Shown here piece after piece: positions 37,390-46,765 of a stretch of 64,000 nucleotides of DNA. Numbering within the stretch: the stretch's first letter is position 1; each line of letters begins with the position of its first letter. Made by a program: the position numbers and the translations under genes. This DNA comes from Bacteroidia bacterium. GTDB lineage: Bacteria; Bacteroidota; Bacteroidia; Flavobacteriales; Flavobacteriaceae. The notes under the pieces were generated by a model. That model did not search any database and was not told the DNA's origin. It worked only from the letters and a program-made list of their open reading frames with translations. The stretch is taken from assembly GCA_030425285.1 (NCBI GenBank), contig JAUIAY010000005.1, forward strand, positions 107,447-171,446, in the 5' to 3' direction.

Positions 37390-39459
37390 ATGAAGAAATT
37401 AATTACTATAATTACTTTCCTATCTGTCTTTACTGGTTTTTCCCAGACCATGGAACAGGATAGTCTTACTATACAGTTAGCCTTTCAAAAAGCAGACACT
37501 TCCAAAGTCAAAACTTCTTTACGTTTGGTCAAGGTACTTTATAATCAAGGTGATTATAATAAAGCCTTACAATACATTGGCCAAAGTGAAAAATTATCTA
37601 CCGACCTAAACTACGAACGTGGCATAGCTGAAATAACCTATTACAAAGCATTGATTTACGCCAAAAAAAATGATTACATCAATGCTATTGCCAATTATGC
37701 GAAATCCAAAGAACTGTTTTTGGCACAGCATGACACCTTGAGTGTTGCCAAAGTGAATAACAGCATTGGTCTAATTGAAATAGAACGCGGCAACTATAAT
37801 AAAGGTTTACAGTATTCACTTTCAGCCATTGAAGAACTTGAAAAAAGAAATCTGAAACGTGAACTATGTTCAGCCTATAAAAATCTTGCAACGGCTTACA
37901 ACAAAACTAATGACCGTACCAAAGCCATTGAATTTAATTTAAAACGCCTTGAAATTGAAGAAGATCTCAATAACCAACAAGGCGTTGTTCATACCTATAA
38001 GGTTCTTGCTGAATTATATTCCCAAGAAAAAGAAAACCGTAAAGCCATAGATTATTATGAGAAAGTACTGGATGCGATTGGTACTGAAAACGACTCTTTG
38101 AGAGGTGAAATTCTTCCTAGGCTAGGTGGCGAGTACCTTCAGTTTAAAGATTACGAACAAGCTTCCGCTTATTTGCTTGAAGGCTTACAGTTAAACCGAA
38201 AAACCAATAACCAGTTAGGCCTCCTAATCTCTTTAAACAATTTAGGTAAGCTGAACATTCAGCAAAGACGTGTTAAGCTAGCAGACATCAGATTGAATGA
38301 GGCTGGAAAAATTGCCGAAACAATTGACAATAAGAATGAGCTTTTAAAAAACTACGCCTTAAGAAGGCAATTGGATTCTACCAATAGAAATTACGAACGA
38401 GCTTTTAAATGGCAACGGGATTACTATGAGTTGAAAAAAGAACTGGATAATCAAAATACGGTAACACCAACTTATACAACTATTGACGAAGATGCCTTAA
38501 AAAGTCTAACCCAATCAAGTGCCAATAGTAACCTAGCGCTTGTTGAAGAACATAACAAAGAGAATTTAGCCAATGATAAAAAAATAAAGGATCTGAAATT
38601 ATTGGTTTATGCACTTGCAGCACTGACAGCTATTATTATTGTGTTCTTTATTTTGGCTTACTTGAAACGAAATAGTAACCTTCAATACACAAGAAATTTA
38701 GAGGATAAAAACAAGAAAATTGAATTGCAAAATGAAGCCATTCTGGAGCAAACTAAACATCTTGAGGATATCAATAAAGTAAAGGACAAGTTGTTTTCAA
38801 TAGTATCACACGATTTGAAGGACTCCTTGACTTCTATTAAAGGATTTATTGATTTATTAAAAGACGATCAATTATCACAAAGCGAATTCAATAGTCTAAT
38901 TCCTGAATTAAGCGAAAACGCCAACAATGCTTCCATGTTATTGTTCAATTTGTTGAATTGGTCCAAATCCCAAATGCAGTCACTGGAATCCAATCCGTCA
39001 TTATTTGATATCCAAGAAGTATTTGAGGAGAAGGTTCAACTATTAGAACAAAAAATGGACAAAAAGGGTATTCTATTACGAAACAAAACCCTTCGTGACT
39101 TTGTTTATGCTGATAGGAGCATGATTGAAATTGTCATTCAAAATCTATTGACAAACGCTATTAAGTTCAGTAAGGAAGGTGACACCATTACCATTTCAAA
39201 CCACATTAGCAGTGGCAAATCTATTATTAGCATCTCTGATACAGGAGTTGGTATTTCTCCAGAAAACCAGAAAAAATTATTTAAAAGCAGTACCTTCTCC
39301 ACTGTTGGCACTGGAAACGAAAAAGGAACTGGTTTAGGGTTAAGTATCTGTAAAGAGCTTGTAGATTTAAACCAAGGGAAAATTTGGGTAGAAAGTGACC
39401 TTAATAAAGGTAGTACTTTTTATGTAGAGCTTCCAAAATCCAATCCGCAAAACACCTAA
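37390..39459 (+). CDS. TPR-containing sensor histidine kinase
   Basis: About 689 residues. Signal peptide (MKKLITIITFLSVFTGFSQT), five to seven tetratricopeptide repeats (about 30-330; for example QYIGQSEKLSTDLNYERGIAE and KAIDYYEKVLDAIG), one membrane helix near 400-418 (LLVYALAALTAIIIVFFILAY), a coiled coil, then HisKA with FSIVSHDLKDSLTSIKGFIDLL and HATPase_c with N, G1 (ISDTGVGISPE) and G2 (GTGLGLSICKELV) boxes. This periplasmic-TPR kinase type is common in Bacteroidota. No response-regulator gene is adjacent, so the partner is unknown. An in-frame ATG 18 bases upstream is less likely because it precedes the signal peptide. Confidence 0.9.
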   Translation: MKKLITIITFLSVFTGFSQTMEQDSLTIQLAFQKADTSKVKTSLRLVKVLYNQGDYNKALQYIGQSEKLSTDLNYERGIAEITYYKALIYAKKNDYINAIANYAKSKELFLAQHDTLSVAKVNNSIGLIEIERGNYNKGLQYSLSAIEELEKRNLKRELCSAYKNLATAYNKTNDRTKAIEFNLKRLEIEEDLNNQQGVVHTYKVLAELYSQEKENRKAIDYYEKVLDAIGTENDSLRGEILPRLGGEYLQFKDYEQASAYLLEGLQLNRKTNNQLGLLISLNNLGKLNIQQRRVKLADIRLNEAGKIAETIDNKNELLKNYALRRQLDSTNRNYERAFKWQRDYYELKKELDNQNTVTPTYTTIDEDALKSLTQSSANSNLALVEEHNKENLANDKKIKDLKLLVYALAALTAIIIVFFILAYLKRNSNLQYTRNLEDKNKKIELQNEAILEQTKHLEDINKVKDKLFSIVSHDLKDSLTSIKGFIDLLKDDQLSQSEFNSLIPELSENANNASMLLFNLLNWSKSQMQSLESNPSLFDIQEVFEEKVQLLEQKMDKKGILLRNKTLRDFVYADRSMIEIVIQNLLTNAIKFSKEGDTITISNHISSGKSIISISDTGVGISPENQKKLFKSSTFSTVGTGNEKGTGLGLSICKELVDLNQGKIWVESDLNKGSTFYVELPKSNPQNT

Positions 39460-40392
39460 TTAAGCTTTAGGCAAAAACACTTCTGCCATCATACAACGTG
39501 CGCTTCCGCCTCCACATGTTTCAATGGTTTCCAAAGAACTGGAAATAATTGGGCAGAATTTTTCTATGTCAGCAATTTGCGCCTTTGTCAAACTATCATA
39601 AGCCGCTTGGCTCATAACCAAATATCGTTGATTTAAATGTCCTTGAACCTGTAACATATTGCCAGCAAACTGATGCATTTGTGATTCGGTAATGGCAATA
39701 ATTTCCTTACCATCTTCTTTAAGGCTTTTGACAACCTGTTTGCGTTCTTTTTTGTCATCAATACTATCCAAACAGATAACAGCAAACTTTTCAGCCAAGC
39801 ACATCATAACATTGGTGTGATAAATTGGTAGTCGCTTACCATCTACTGTTTGATTGGCTGTAAATACAATTGGCGAATATTCAAAATCCTCACAAAATTC
39901 AATAAATAAATCTTCATCCGCTCTTGGAGACAACGCACAATAGGCTTTATGGCTTCTTCTATCCAAAAGCAAGCTACCTGTTCCTTCCAAAAACACACCT
40001 TCGTCTTCAGCACTTGTGTAATCAATAATATTTTCAATTTTAAAACCTTCGTTTTCCAACCTAATGAAAACCTCATCACGACGTTCTTTACGTCTGTTTT
40101 CAGCAAACATTGGGTATAATGCTACATCACCATTTTCATGAAAACTTACCCAATTGTTGGGAAAAATGGAATCAGGCGTATCCATTAATTTATCATCATT
40201 TTCAACAATCACATTAACACCAACAGCACGCAATTTTTCAACAAACGCATCAAATTCCTCTTGCGCTTTGCTATTGATTTCAGCATTTTTGATATCTAAA
40301 TCCTCCTGAAAATAATTATTGACAGCTGTTTGTTCGTTCATCCTGAAATTCACAGGACGAATCATTAAAATAGTATTTGTGGTTTGTTGCAT
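39460..40392 (-). CDS. ctlX: citrulline utilization hydrolase CtlX / amidinotransferase-fold
   Basis: 310-residue protein of the guanidino-group modifying (arginine deiminase / DDAH) fold, matching the Bacteroidota CtlX type. PDSIFPNNWVSFH carries a substrate Asp, IYHTNVMMCL the catalytic His and the C-terminal ETCGGGSARCMMAE the nucleophile Cys. It probably hydrolyses a guanidino or ureido compound such as arginine or citrulline; the exact substrate is not shown by the sequence. Its stop is directly adjacent to the stop of the convergent kinase gene with no base between. A TAATTTTG -7 box lies at 40410-40417. Confidence 0.85.
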   Translation of the reverse strand: MQQTTNTILMIRPVNFRMNEQTAVNNYFQEDLDIKNAEINSKAQEEFDAFVEKLRAVGVNVIVENDDKLMDTPDSIFPNNWVSFHENGDVALYPMFAENRRKERRDEVFIRLENEGFKIENIIDYTSAEDEGVFLEGTGSLLLDRRSHKAYCALSPRADEDLFIEFCEDFEYSPIVFTANQTVDGKRLPIYHTNVMMCLAEKFAVICLDSIDDKKERKQVVKSLKEDGKEIIAITESQMHQFAGNMLQVQGHLNQRYLVMSQAAYDSLTKAQIADIEKFCPIISSSLETIETCGGGSARCMMAEVFLPKA

Positions 40393-40409
40393 GTTCTTTT
40401 AAAATTACG

Positions 40410-40417
40410 CAAAATTA
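40410..40417 (-). promoter_or_regulatory. putative -7 box of ctlX
   Basis: The minus strand reads TAATTTTG, matching TAnnTTTG, 17 bases before the start codon. No TTG at the expected spacing. Confidence 0.4.
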
Positions 40418-40496
40418 CTTTTTTTTAAAATGAAAATCACTGGTACAAAACAATAAAATTGTTAAATTGAGAAGCAATTGCGTTAAATGATTTTTA

Positions 40497-41006
40497 ATGA
40501 GATATTTATTTGTTGTCATATTATGTTCCTTGACTTTTTTTTCTTGTGAAAACAACAAGGAAATTAGCTCTATAAATCCAGTTAATTGGGAAAAAAGACG
40601 CGCTTCTGCAACTCTTCCAGACAGTTTGAGAAATGGGCAAAGCTATTTACCTGTTTACTCTGAAATATATAGTGAGTCGGAGCATTTGACCATAAATCTC
40701 ACGGCAACCGTAAGCCTAAGAAATATTAACCCTAGCGAGTCCATTTATCTTAAAAAGGCCTCTTACTACGACACAAAAGGCAATTTAATCCGTACATATT
40801 TTGATTTTCCCATTTATATCAAACCCTTGGAAACTATTGAAATAGTCATAGATGAAAGAGACACAACTGGTGGTGCTGGTGCCAATTTTGTTTTTGATTG
40901 GGCTGTAAAGGAACCTTTGCATGAGCCTTTTTTTGAAGCCGTTATGATTTCCACCATAGACCAATTGGGTCTTTCATTTACTACCCAAGGCGTAACCATC
41001 AACTAA
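40497..41006 (+). CDS. DUF3124 lipoprotein
   Basis: 169 residues with lipobox signal peptide (VILCSLTFFSCENN). The body matches DUF3124: LPVYSEIYSESEHLTINLTATVSLRN, YYDTKGNLIRTYFDFPIYIKPLETIEIVI and GGAGANFVFDWAVKEPL. The family is exported and of unknown function. The methyltransferase gene follows 8 bases later, so the two may be co-transcribed. Confidence 0.85.
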   Translation: MRYLFVVILCSLTFFSCENNKEISSINPVNWEKRRASATLPDSLRNGQSYLPVYSEIYSESEHLTINLTATVSLRNINPSESIYLKKASYYDTKGNLIRTYFDFPIYIKPLETIEIVIDERDTTGGAGANFVFDWAVKEPLHEPFFEAVMISTIDQLGLSFTTQGVTIN

Positions 41007-41014
41007 TCTAGTTA

Positions 41015-41713
41015 ATGAAAAAAGCACAAATTGATGATATTATAGGTTGGGATATTGTAAACTGGTCAAAAAGTTTCGCCTTTTGGGACAAACATTTAGA
41101 TGTTAAGGACAAAGATTATCAATGTCTTGAATTGGGTGCCAGACAAGGTGGATTGTCGCTTTGGTTAGCTTTAAACAACAATCAGGTAATTTGTTCGGAT
41201 GTAAGTTACACCGACCAGCAACATGAATTGGACAAAACCATTGCCCTACACAAAAAGCACAACTGTGATCAAAACATTAGCTACGAAGCTATTGATGCTT
41301 CGAACATACCTTATAAAAATCATTTTGATTTGGTCGTTTTTAAATCGGTTTTAGGAGGTGTCAGTATTGAATCGGAAAAGCGATTGGAACAACAAACCAT
41401 CGATTCCATTCATAAAAGTTTAAAACCTGGAGGTCGCGTGGTGTTTATAGAAAATTTAGAAGGATCCTTTTTACACATGTATGCGCGTAAAAAGTTTGTA
41501 GGCTGGGGAAGTAAATGGCATTACATGAAATTGAAAGATATAACTAATCTTTTTGATTCCTATAAAAGTTTAAAATACCAAACTGTTGGTTTTTTTGGCG
41601 CTTTTGGCAAAACAGAAAAGCAACGTCAGTTTCTGGGTCGTTTAGATACGTTGATCGAAAAAATCATCCCAAAACATAAGCGCTATGTCATGATTGGTAT
41701 CGCGGAAAAATAA
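41015..41713 (+). CDS. class I SAM-dependent methyltransferase
   Basis: 232 residues. The nucleotide-binding motif I reads CLELGARQGGLSLWLAL (about residues 38-54), followed by acidic motif Asp in VICSDVSY, and motif IV FDLVVFKSVLGG, then LKPGGRVVFIENLEGS. These are the landmarks of the methyltransferase-11/25 class. Substrate unknown. No membrane helix. Its stop is 1 base from the stop of the convergent SDR gene. Confidence 0.87.
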   Translation: MKKAQIDDIIGWDIVNWSKSFAFWDKHLDVKDKDYQCLELGARQGGLSLWLALNNNQVICSDVSYTDQQHELDKTIALHKKHNCDQNISYEAIDASNIPYKNHFDLVVFKSVLGGVSIESEKRLEQQTIDSIHKSLKPGGRVVFIENLEGSFLHMYARKKFVGWGSKWHYMKLKDITNLFDSYKSLKYQTVGFFGAFGKTEKQRQFLGRLDTLIEKIIPKHKRYVMIGIAEK

Positions 41714-41714
41714 A

Positions 41715-42398
41715 TCAAGGTGTCGAATTGGAAACTTGCAATGTTTTTCCATTATAGAATTTATGGCCTTTCAATACAAAATCAGATAAATATGTTGCCA
41801 TTTCTAAAGCTGAAGTTGGCGCTTGATAACCTGGGAATGCTTCCTCCAACATTTCTGTTTGCACAGCTCCTAAGGCCAAAACATTAAATGCTATTCCAGA
41901 ATCCTTATATTCTTCTGCCAATAATTCGGTTAAGGTAATTACTGCGCCTTTGCTAGAACTATATGCCGACAAGCCAGGAAATTTCACGCTTCCTTGTATA
42001 CCTCCCATAGAACTGATTGTCACCACATGACCCTGTTCTTTCATAAATGGCAACACAGTTCGAATCATTTCTGAAACACCAAATACGTTGGTTCGGTAAA
42101 CACTTTCAAAATCTGCCATAGTAGTATCTGAAAACGGTTTATTGAGTAACAAACCTGCGTTATTGACTAATGCATCAACATGCCCCCATTCTGTTTCTAT
42201 AAAATCTGAAACCTTTTGATAATGAGATTTATTACATAAATCAAAAGCCAATGACGTTATGTTTTCAAAATGCATATTGTTAACGGGTTGTGCATTTCTT
42301 GAAAGCGCCAAGACATTATAACCTTCTTTGGCAAACAAGTGTACCAACTCAAAACCTATACCTCGACTGGTTCCTGTAACTATGATATTTTTACTCAT
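41715..42398 (-). CDS. SDR family oxidoreductase
   Basis: 227-residue short-chain dehydrogenase. Cofactor motif GTSRGIGFELV (8-18), NNAGLLL, catalytic Ser in ISSMGGIQG and YSSSKG (Tyr-x-x-x-Lys, about 145-150). All catalytic residues are present. The NAD(P) preference is not settled. The start overlaps the M28 gene stop by 8 bases, so both are one transcript. Confidence 0.88.
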   Translation of the reverse strand: MSKNIIVTGTSRGIGFELVHLFAKEGYNVLALSRNAQPVNNMHFENITSLAFDLCNKSHYQKVSDFIETEWGHVDALVNNAGLLLNKPFSDTTMADFESVYRTNVFGVSEMIRTVLPFMKEQGHVVTISSMGGIQGSVKFPGLSAYSSSKGAVITLTELLAEEYKDSGIAFNVLALGAVQTEMLEEAFPGYQAPTSALEMATYLSDFVLKGHKFYNGKTLQVSNSTP

Positions 42399-43380
42399 CT
42401 TTTAATACAACTTCTTTGGTTTCAGCATTCATCATGCCTTCCAATGCAGGAATCATTTTAGCAATAAAATTTGCCATGTGGTCATAATCCATTTTATCAG
42501 CTTCATCATCTACATGATGATAATAATCAAAATTGGTAAAATCGAAAGTAGAGATGGCATGCGCTGGAATCTGTAATTCTTTAAAAAATGGAAAATTATC
42601 CGATCTCATAAATAGTTGATATTCTTTTGCCTTTGGAAAAAAGCCAACAACTTCCTCACCAGCATAGTTATTTAAAGTTTCAGCAAAGTTAGACCGTTCA
42701 TAACCACTCATGTATGACAAAGATTCATCTGAAGATCTTGGTACACCTATCATTTCAAAGTTAATCATGGTATAGGCATTAAATCCTTCATTCTTTAAAC
42801 GTTCGGCTAGATGTGCAGAACCCTTTAAACCCATTTCTTCGGCTGCGTACAGAGTTACTAAAATGCTACGTTTATTGGTTTTGGTTTTAGCAAAATGCTT
42901 GGCAAATTCCATCGCCGCAATAGTTCCAGAAGCATCATCATTGGCACCATTGGCTATTTTATCACCATTGACTTCTTTACCAAAACCAATATGATCATAA
43001 TGTCCGCCAAGAATAATGAATTCGTTTTTAAGTTTCGGATCATTTCCTTCCACAACACCAACTACATTATACCCAATGATATCTTTAAGCTTGAAACTAT
43101 CGCGATAGGTTTCAAAATAAGGTTTAATACCATTTTTCTTAAAATAGTTTTCAATATATACAGCCGCTTTTTCTATTCCTTCAGAACCTGTTGCTCGACC
43201 TTCCAATTCATCAGAGGCCAAGTATTCCATACTCTGTTTAATATCTAGCACTAATGAGGCCTGATTAATTGGCTCTTGGGCAGTTACTGTGTTCTGTGTT
43301 GTTTGTTCCGAAACCGGTTTCTTACTAGTTGAACACGATACCAGAATTAAAGTTAGCAGAAGTGAAAGAGTATATTTCAT
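42391..43380 (-). CDS. M28 family metallopeptidase lipoprotein
   Basis: 329 residues, with lipobox MKYTLSLLLTLILVSCSTSK. The zinc ligands of an M28 aminopeptidase are visible: GGHYDHIG (His, Asp), NGANDDASG (Asp), AAEEMGLKGS (catalytic Glu and ligand Glu) and DYYHHVDDEADKMD (His). It removes N-terminal residues from peptides at the cell surface or in the periplasm. The SDR gene starts inside its last codons. Confidence 0.92.
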   Translation of the reverse strand: MKYTLSLLLTLILVSCSTSKKPVSEQTTQNTVTAQEPINQASLVLDIKQSMEYLASDELEGRATGSEGIEKAAVYIENYFKKNGIKPYFETYRDSFKLKDIIGYNVVGVVEGNDPKLKNEFIILGGHYDHIGFGKEVNGDKIANGANDDASGTIAAMEFAKHFAKTKTNKRSILVTLYAAEEMGLKGSAHLAERLKNEGFNAYTMINFEMIGVPRSSDESLSYMSGYERSNFAETLNNYAGEEVVGFFPKAKEYQLFMRSDNFPFFKELQIPAHAISTFDFTNFDYYHHVDDEADKMDYDHMANFIAKMIPALEGMMNAETKEVVLKDE

Positions 43381-43407
43381 TCAAAAAAAATTTAAAGGCT
43401 TAAAGAT

Positions 43408-43444
43408 AAAAAAATCCCACTTGAAATGATTCGAGTGGGATTTT
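43408..43444 (-). terminator. intrinsic terminator after pdhC
   Basis: AAAATCCCACT (43411-43421) pairs with AGTGGGATTTT (43434-43444); a T run follows on the minus strand. It lies 25 bases past the pdhC stop and ends 28 bases before the M28 start. Confidence 0.9.
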
Positions 43445-43468
43445 AATTATTTATGATCACGTTTTTTA

Positions 43469-45100
43469 TTATACCAACATGGTAATCGGGTTTTCAATAT
43501 AACCTTTCAATGTCAATAGGAATTCAGCACCTGTTGCACCATCTACTGTTCTATGGTCACATGCCATAGTTAGCTTCATGGTATGACCTACTACGATCTT
43601 ACCATTTTTAACCACAGGCTTTTCTACAATTGCTCCAACCGATAATATCGCTGAATTAGGCTGATTGATAATAGACGTAAAACTTTCTATACCAAACATT
43701 CCCAAGTTGGAAATTGTAAAGGTACTGCCTTCCATTTCTTGAGGTGTCAATTTTTTGTTTCTAGCCTTGCCAGCATAATCCTTAACAGCCGCTCCAATTT
43801 GAGGCAAGCTTTGTTCATTGGCAAAACGCACAACAGGTACAACCAAACCATCAGGTACGGCAACTGCAACACCAATATGAACATGATTATTCAATTGCAT
43901 TCGGTCATCATACCATTGAGAGTTAACTTGTGGGTGCTGCTTTAACGCCATGGCACAAGCTTTAATAACAATATCGTTAAAGGATATTTTAGTATCTGGA
44001 ATAGAGTTGTATTGTTGACGGAATGCCATAGCATTTTCCATATCAAACTCTACATTTAAATAATAATGAGGCGCCGAGAATTTTGATTCTGCCAAACGCT
44101 TGGCAATTACCTTACGCATTTGCGAGTGCTTAACCTCATCAAAATCTTCTTGACCTGTTGGAACAAACTTTCCAACAGATGCTACCGAAGCAGCAGGATT
44201 ATAATTTTCTATATCGCGTTTAACAATACGTCCATTTTCGCCAGAACCTGCAACTTGTGACAGATTAATACCACGTTCTTCAGCCATTTTTTTAGCTAAA
44301 GGTGATACAAACACTCTTCCAGAAGATGACGTTGAAACCGAAGACGAAGTTGAAGCCTCAACTTTAGGGGTTTCAGCTTTTTCTTCTTTTTTCGGAGTTG
44401 ATTTTGGTTCAGGTTTAGCTTCTTCTTTTTTAGATTCAGAAGCTGACCCTCCTACCTTGAAGTTCTTGACTACGTTAGAAACATCAGTTCCTGCTGGGCC
44501 AATAACAGCTAATAATGCATCAACTTTCGCTGATTCTCCTTCTTGTAATCCAACATGCAATAAGGTTCCGGATTGAAACGATTCAAACTCCATAGTAGCT
44601 TTATCAGTTTCTATTTCGGCTAATATATCACCTTCTTCAACCGTATCACCAACTTTTTTCAACCACGTGGCAACGGTACCTTCTTCCATAGTATCACTTA
44701 AACGCGGCATAGTAACAACAGTAACGCCTTCAGGTAAATCTTCAGATTCTTCTTTAGACTCAACAGATTCATTAGAAGTAACAGTTGTCTCTTCTTTTTC
44801 TTCTTTGTCTTGAGATTTGGTTTCAGTGGCTTTTCCGTTTAGCAAACCGGAAATATCTTCACCTTCATCACCAATTATAGCCAATAGTTCATCTACTTTA
44901 GTAGTTTCACCTTCTTGAACACCAATATGCAACAAGGTTCCTTCATGAAAGGATTCAAACTCCATGGTTGCCTTATCGGTTTCTATTTCAGCCAATATAT
45001 CGCCTTCTTCAACTTTGTCACCCACTTTTTTCAACCAAGTAGCAACGGTTCCTTCCTCCATGGTGTCACTCAAACGAGGCATATTTATAATCTCTGCCAT
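43469..45100 (-). CDS. pdhC: pyruvate dehydrogenase E2, dihydrolipoamide acetyltransferase
   Basis: 543-residue E2 core of the pyruvate dehydrogenase complex. Two tandem lipoyl domains carry the lipoylated Lys as ETDKATMEF at Lys43 and Lys167; the two units are almost identical in sequence. They are linked by acidic/Lys-rich and Ala/Pro hinges to the peripheral-subunit-binding domain (FVSPLAKKMAEERGINLSQV) and the acetyltransferase catalytic domain with DHRTVDGATG (His, Asp). It starts 3 bases after pdhA. The E1 beta gene is not next to it and must be elsewhere. Confidence 0.95.
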   Translation of the reverse strand: MAEIINMPRLSDTMEEGTVATWLKKVGDKVEEGDILAEIETDKATMEFESFHEGTLLHIGVQEGETTKVDELLAIIGDEGEDISGLLNGKATETKSQDKEEKEETTVTSNESVESKEESEDLPEGVTVVTMPRLSDTMEEGTVATWLKKVGDTVEEGDILAEIETDKATMEFESFQSGTLLHVGLQEGESAKVDALLAVIGPAGTDVSNVVKNFKVGGSASESKKEEAKPEPKSTPKKEEKAETPKVEASTSSSVSTSSSGRVFVSPLAKKMAEERGINLSQVAGSGENGRIVKRDIENYNPAASVASVGKFVPTGQEDFDEVKHSQMRKVIAKRLAESKFSAPHYYLNVEFDMENAMAFRQQYNSIPDTKISFNDIVIKACAMALKQHPQVNSQWYDDRMQLNNHVHIGVAVAVPDGLVVPVVRFANEQSLPQIGAAVKDYAGKARNKKLTPQEMEGSTFTISNLGMFGIESFTSIINQPNSAILSVGAIVEKPVVKNGKIVVGHTMKLTMACDHRTVDGATGAEFLLTLKGYIENPITMLV

Positions 45101-45103
45101 AGC

Positions 45104-46102
45104 TTATAATTTATGTTGTAAAAATGGATAATCTTCCTGCTCATAAACCGTGTCGTACATAACATTCTTTTCTGGCCAAGGTGACTCTTCAGCAAACTTT
45201 TCACATTCACTCACCAAATCCTTGACGCGCTTATCGATCTTTTTCAAATCGGCTTCAGTAGCATATTTCTTTTCTAAAATAACATCCTTTACTTGTGTAA
45301 TAGGATCTATTTTCTTGTACTCTTCAACCTCATCCTTTGTTCTATAATGTTGCGCATCACTCATAGAGTGTCCTCTATAACGATAGGTTTTCATTTCCAA
45401 AAATGTTGGACCATCACCACGACGTGCACGCTCTATTGCTTCATGCATCGCTTCAGCAACTTTTACAGGATCCATACCATCAACTGGTCCACATGGCATT
45501 TCATAACCTAAACCTAACTTCCAAATATCAGTATGGTTGGCTGTTCTTTCCACGGAAGTACCCATAGCATAACCATTGTTTTCACAAACGAAAACAACTG
45601 GTAGTTTCCAGTTCATGGCCATATTAAAAGTTTCATGCAATGAACCTTGTCTCACGGCACCATCACCCATATAACATAAAGTCACTGCTCCTCTATCATA
45701 GTACTTATCACCAAATGCCATACCTGCTCCTAGCGGGATTTGGCCACCTACAATACCATGACCACCATAAAAACCGTGTTCTTTTGAGAATATATGCATC
45801 GATCCTCCCAATCCTTGAGAGGTTCCGGTAGCCTTACCATAAAGTTCGGCCATAACACGCTTGGGATCAACCCCCATACCTATAGGCTGCACGTGATTTC
45901 TGTAAGCCGTTATCATTTTATCCTTGGATAGGTCCATAGCATGTAAAGCACCAGCTAAAACTGCCTCCTGACCATTGTACAAGTGAAGAAATCCTCTCAC
46001 TTTTTGTTGAATGTAAACTGCAGCAAGTTTGTCTTCAAACTTTCTCCAGAACAACATATCTTCATACCACTTCAGGTAAACTTCTTTTGTTATTTTTTGC
46101 AT
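45104..46102 (-). CDS. pdhA: pyruvate dehydrogenase E1 alpha subunit
   Basis: 332-residue alpha subunit of the E1 heterotetramer. The thiamin-diphosphate motif GDGAVRQGSLHETFNMAMNWKLPVVFVCENN is visible in parts around residues 145-175, and YRYRGHSMSDAQHYR is the phosphorylation-loop-like region. Normal length. It leads a two-gene pdhA-pdhC unit with a TACTTTTG -7 box at 46131-46138. Confidence 0.96.
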   Translation of the reverse strand: MQKITKEVYLKWYEDMLFWRKFEDKLAAVYIQQKVRGFLHLYNGQEAVLAGALHAMDLSKDKMITAYRNHVQPIGMGVDPKRVMAELYGKATGTSQGLGGSMHIFSKEHGFYGGHGIVGGQIPLGAGMAFGDKYYDRGAVTLCYMGDGAVRQGSLHETFNMAMNWKLPVVFVCENNGYAMGTSVERTANHTDIWKLGLGYEMPCGPVDGMDPVKVAEAMHEAIERARRGDGPTFLEMKTYRYRGHSMSDAQHYRTKDEVEEYKKIDPITQVKDVILEKKYATEADLKKIDKRVKDLVSECEKFAEESPWPEKNVMYDTVYEQEDYPFLQHKL

Positions 46103-46130
46103 TGATTACGTTAATTAAGTAAACGATTAA

Positions 46131-46138
46131 CAAAAGTA
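46131..46138 (-). promoter_or_regulatory. putative -7 box of the pdhA-pdhC operon
   Basis: The minus strand reads TACTTTTG, matching TAnnTTTG, 28 bases before the pdhA start. Confidence 0.4.
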
Positions 46139-46192
46139 ACACTTTAGTTAGTAATGAAAAAACCGAAAATCGTAAAATTTGTTTCGAAAACG

Positions 46193-46675
46193 TTATAGAA
46201 ATGATTTATCAAAAACCAAAGGCAATAAATTTGCCAATGAATGTGATTTAACCACTTTTCCAGTTTCACCCATAAAATAAATTTCTATAGGCGCATCCTG
46301 TTTAACTTCATATTCGGCAATGGCTTGACGACATGCACCACAAGGAGGAATTGGCGATACTGTTTGCTTGGTTCTGGATCCAGCGGTTAATGCCATTCTA
46401 ATAATTTTAGCATTAGGAAATTGTGCTCCTGCATAATAAATGGCTGTTCGCTCGGCACAAAGCCCAGAAGGGTATGATGCATTTTCCTGATTATTGCCTG
46501 TAATGACCTCATCATTATCCAACAAAACAGCAGCTCCAACACTAAAGTTAGAATAAGGCGCATAGGCTTTTTCTCTGGCTGCCATAGCTTTCTTCATTAA
46601 AAACATGGCCTCTTCTGGAAGTTCATCAAAGTGCTCATAAACCTGTAAAACTGACTCTATTTTGACTTCTTTCAT
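46193..46675 (-). CDS. cdd: cytidine deaminase
   Basis: 160-residue zinc-dependent enzyme of pyrimidine salvage, converting cytidine and deoxycytidine to uridine forms. The motif CAERTAIYYAG (Cys and catalytic Glu) and PIPPCGACRQAIAEYE (two Cys) bind zinc, making three cysteine ligands as in the homotetrameric class. FSVGAAVLLDNDEVITGNNQENASYPSG precedes it. An N-terminal extension of about 20 residues is usual in Bacteroidota. Confidence 0.95.
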   Translation of the reverse strand: MKEVKIESVLQVYEHFDELPEEAMFLMKKAMAAREKAYAPYSNFSVGAAVLLDNDEVITGNNQENASYPSGLCAERTAIYYAGAQFPNAKIIRMALTAGSRTKQTVSPIPPCGACRQAIAEYEVKQDAPIEIYFMGETGKVVKSHSLANLLPLVFDKSFL

Positions 46676-46714
46676 AGAAAACTAAAATTACTAATTTAAG
46701 AAACTATTTTAGAC

Positions 46715-46744
46715 AAAAAAACTATTGCACAGGCAATAGTTTTT
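46715..46744 (-). terminator. intrinsic terminator after porV
   Basis: ACTATTGC (46721-46728) and GCAATAGT (46733-46740) with A/T extensions and a T run on the minus strand, 22 bases past the porV stop. Confidence 0.88.
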
Positions 46745-46765
46745 AAGTTAAGTTTATTCTATATA

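Noticed and set aside
44447..44460. Another TCCTACC (GGTAGGA on the other strand) box
   Set aside because: It lies inside pdhC coding sequence and has no ACTGTTATAT at 14 bases; a chance match.
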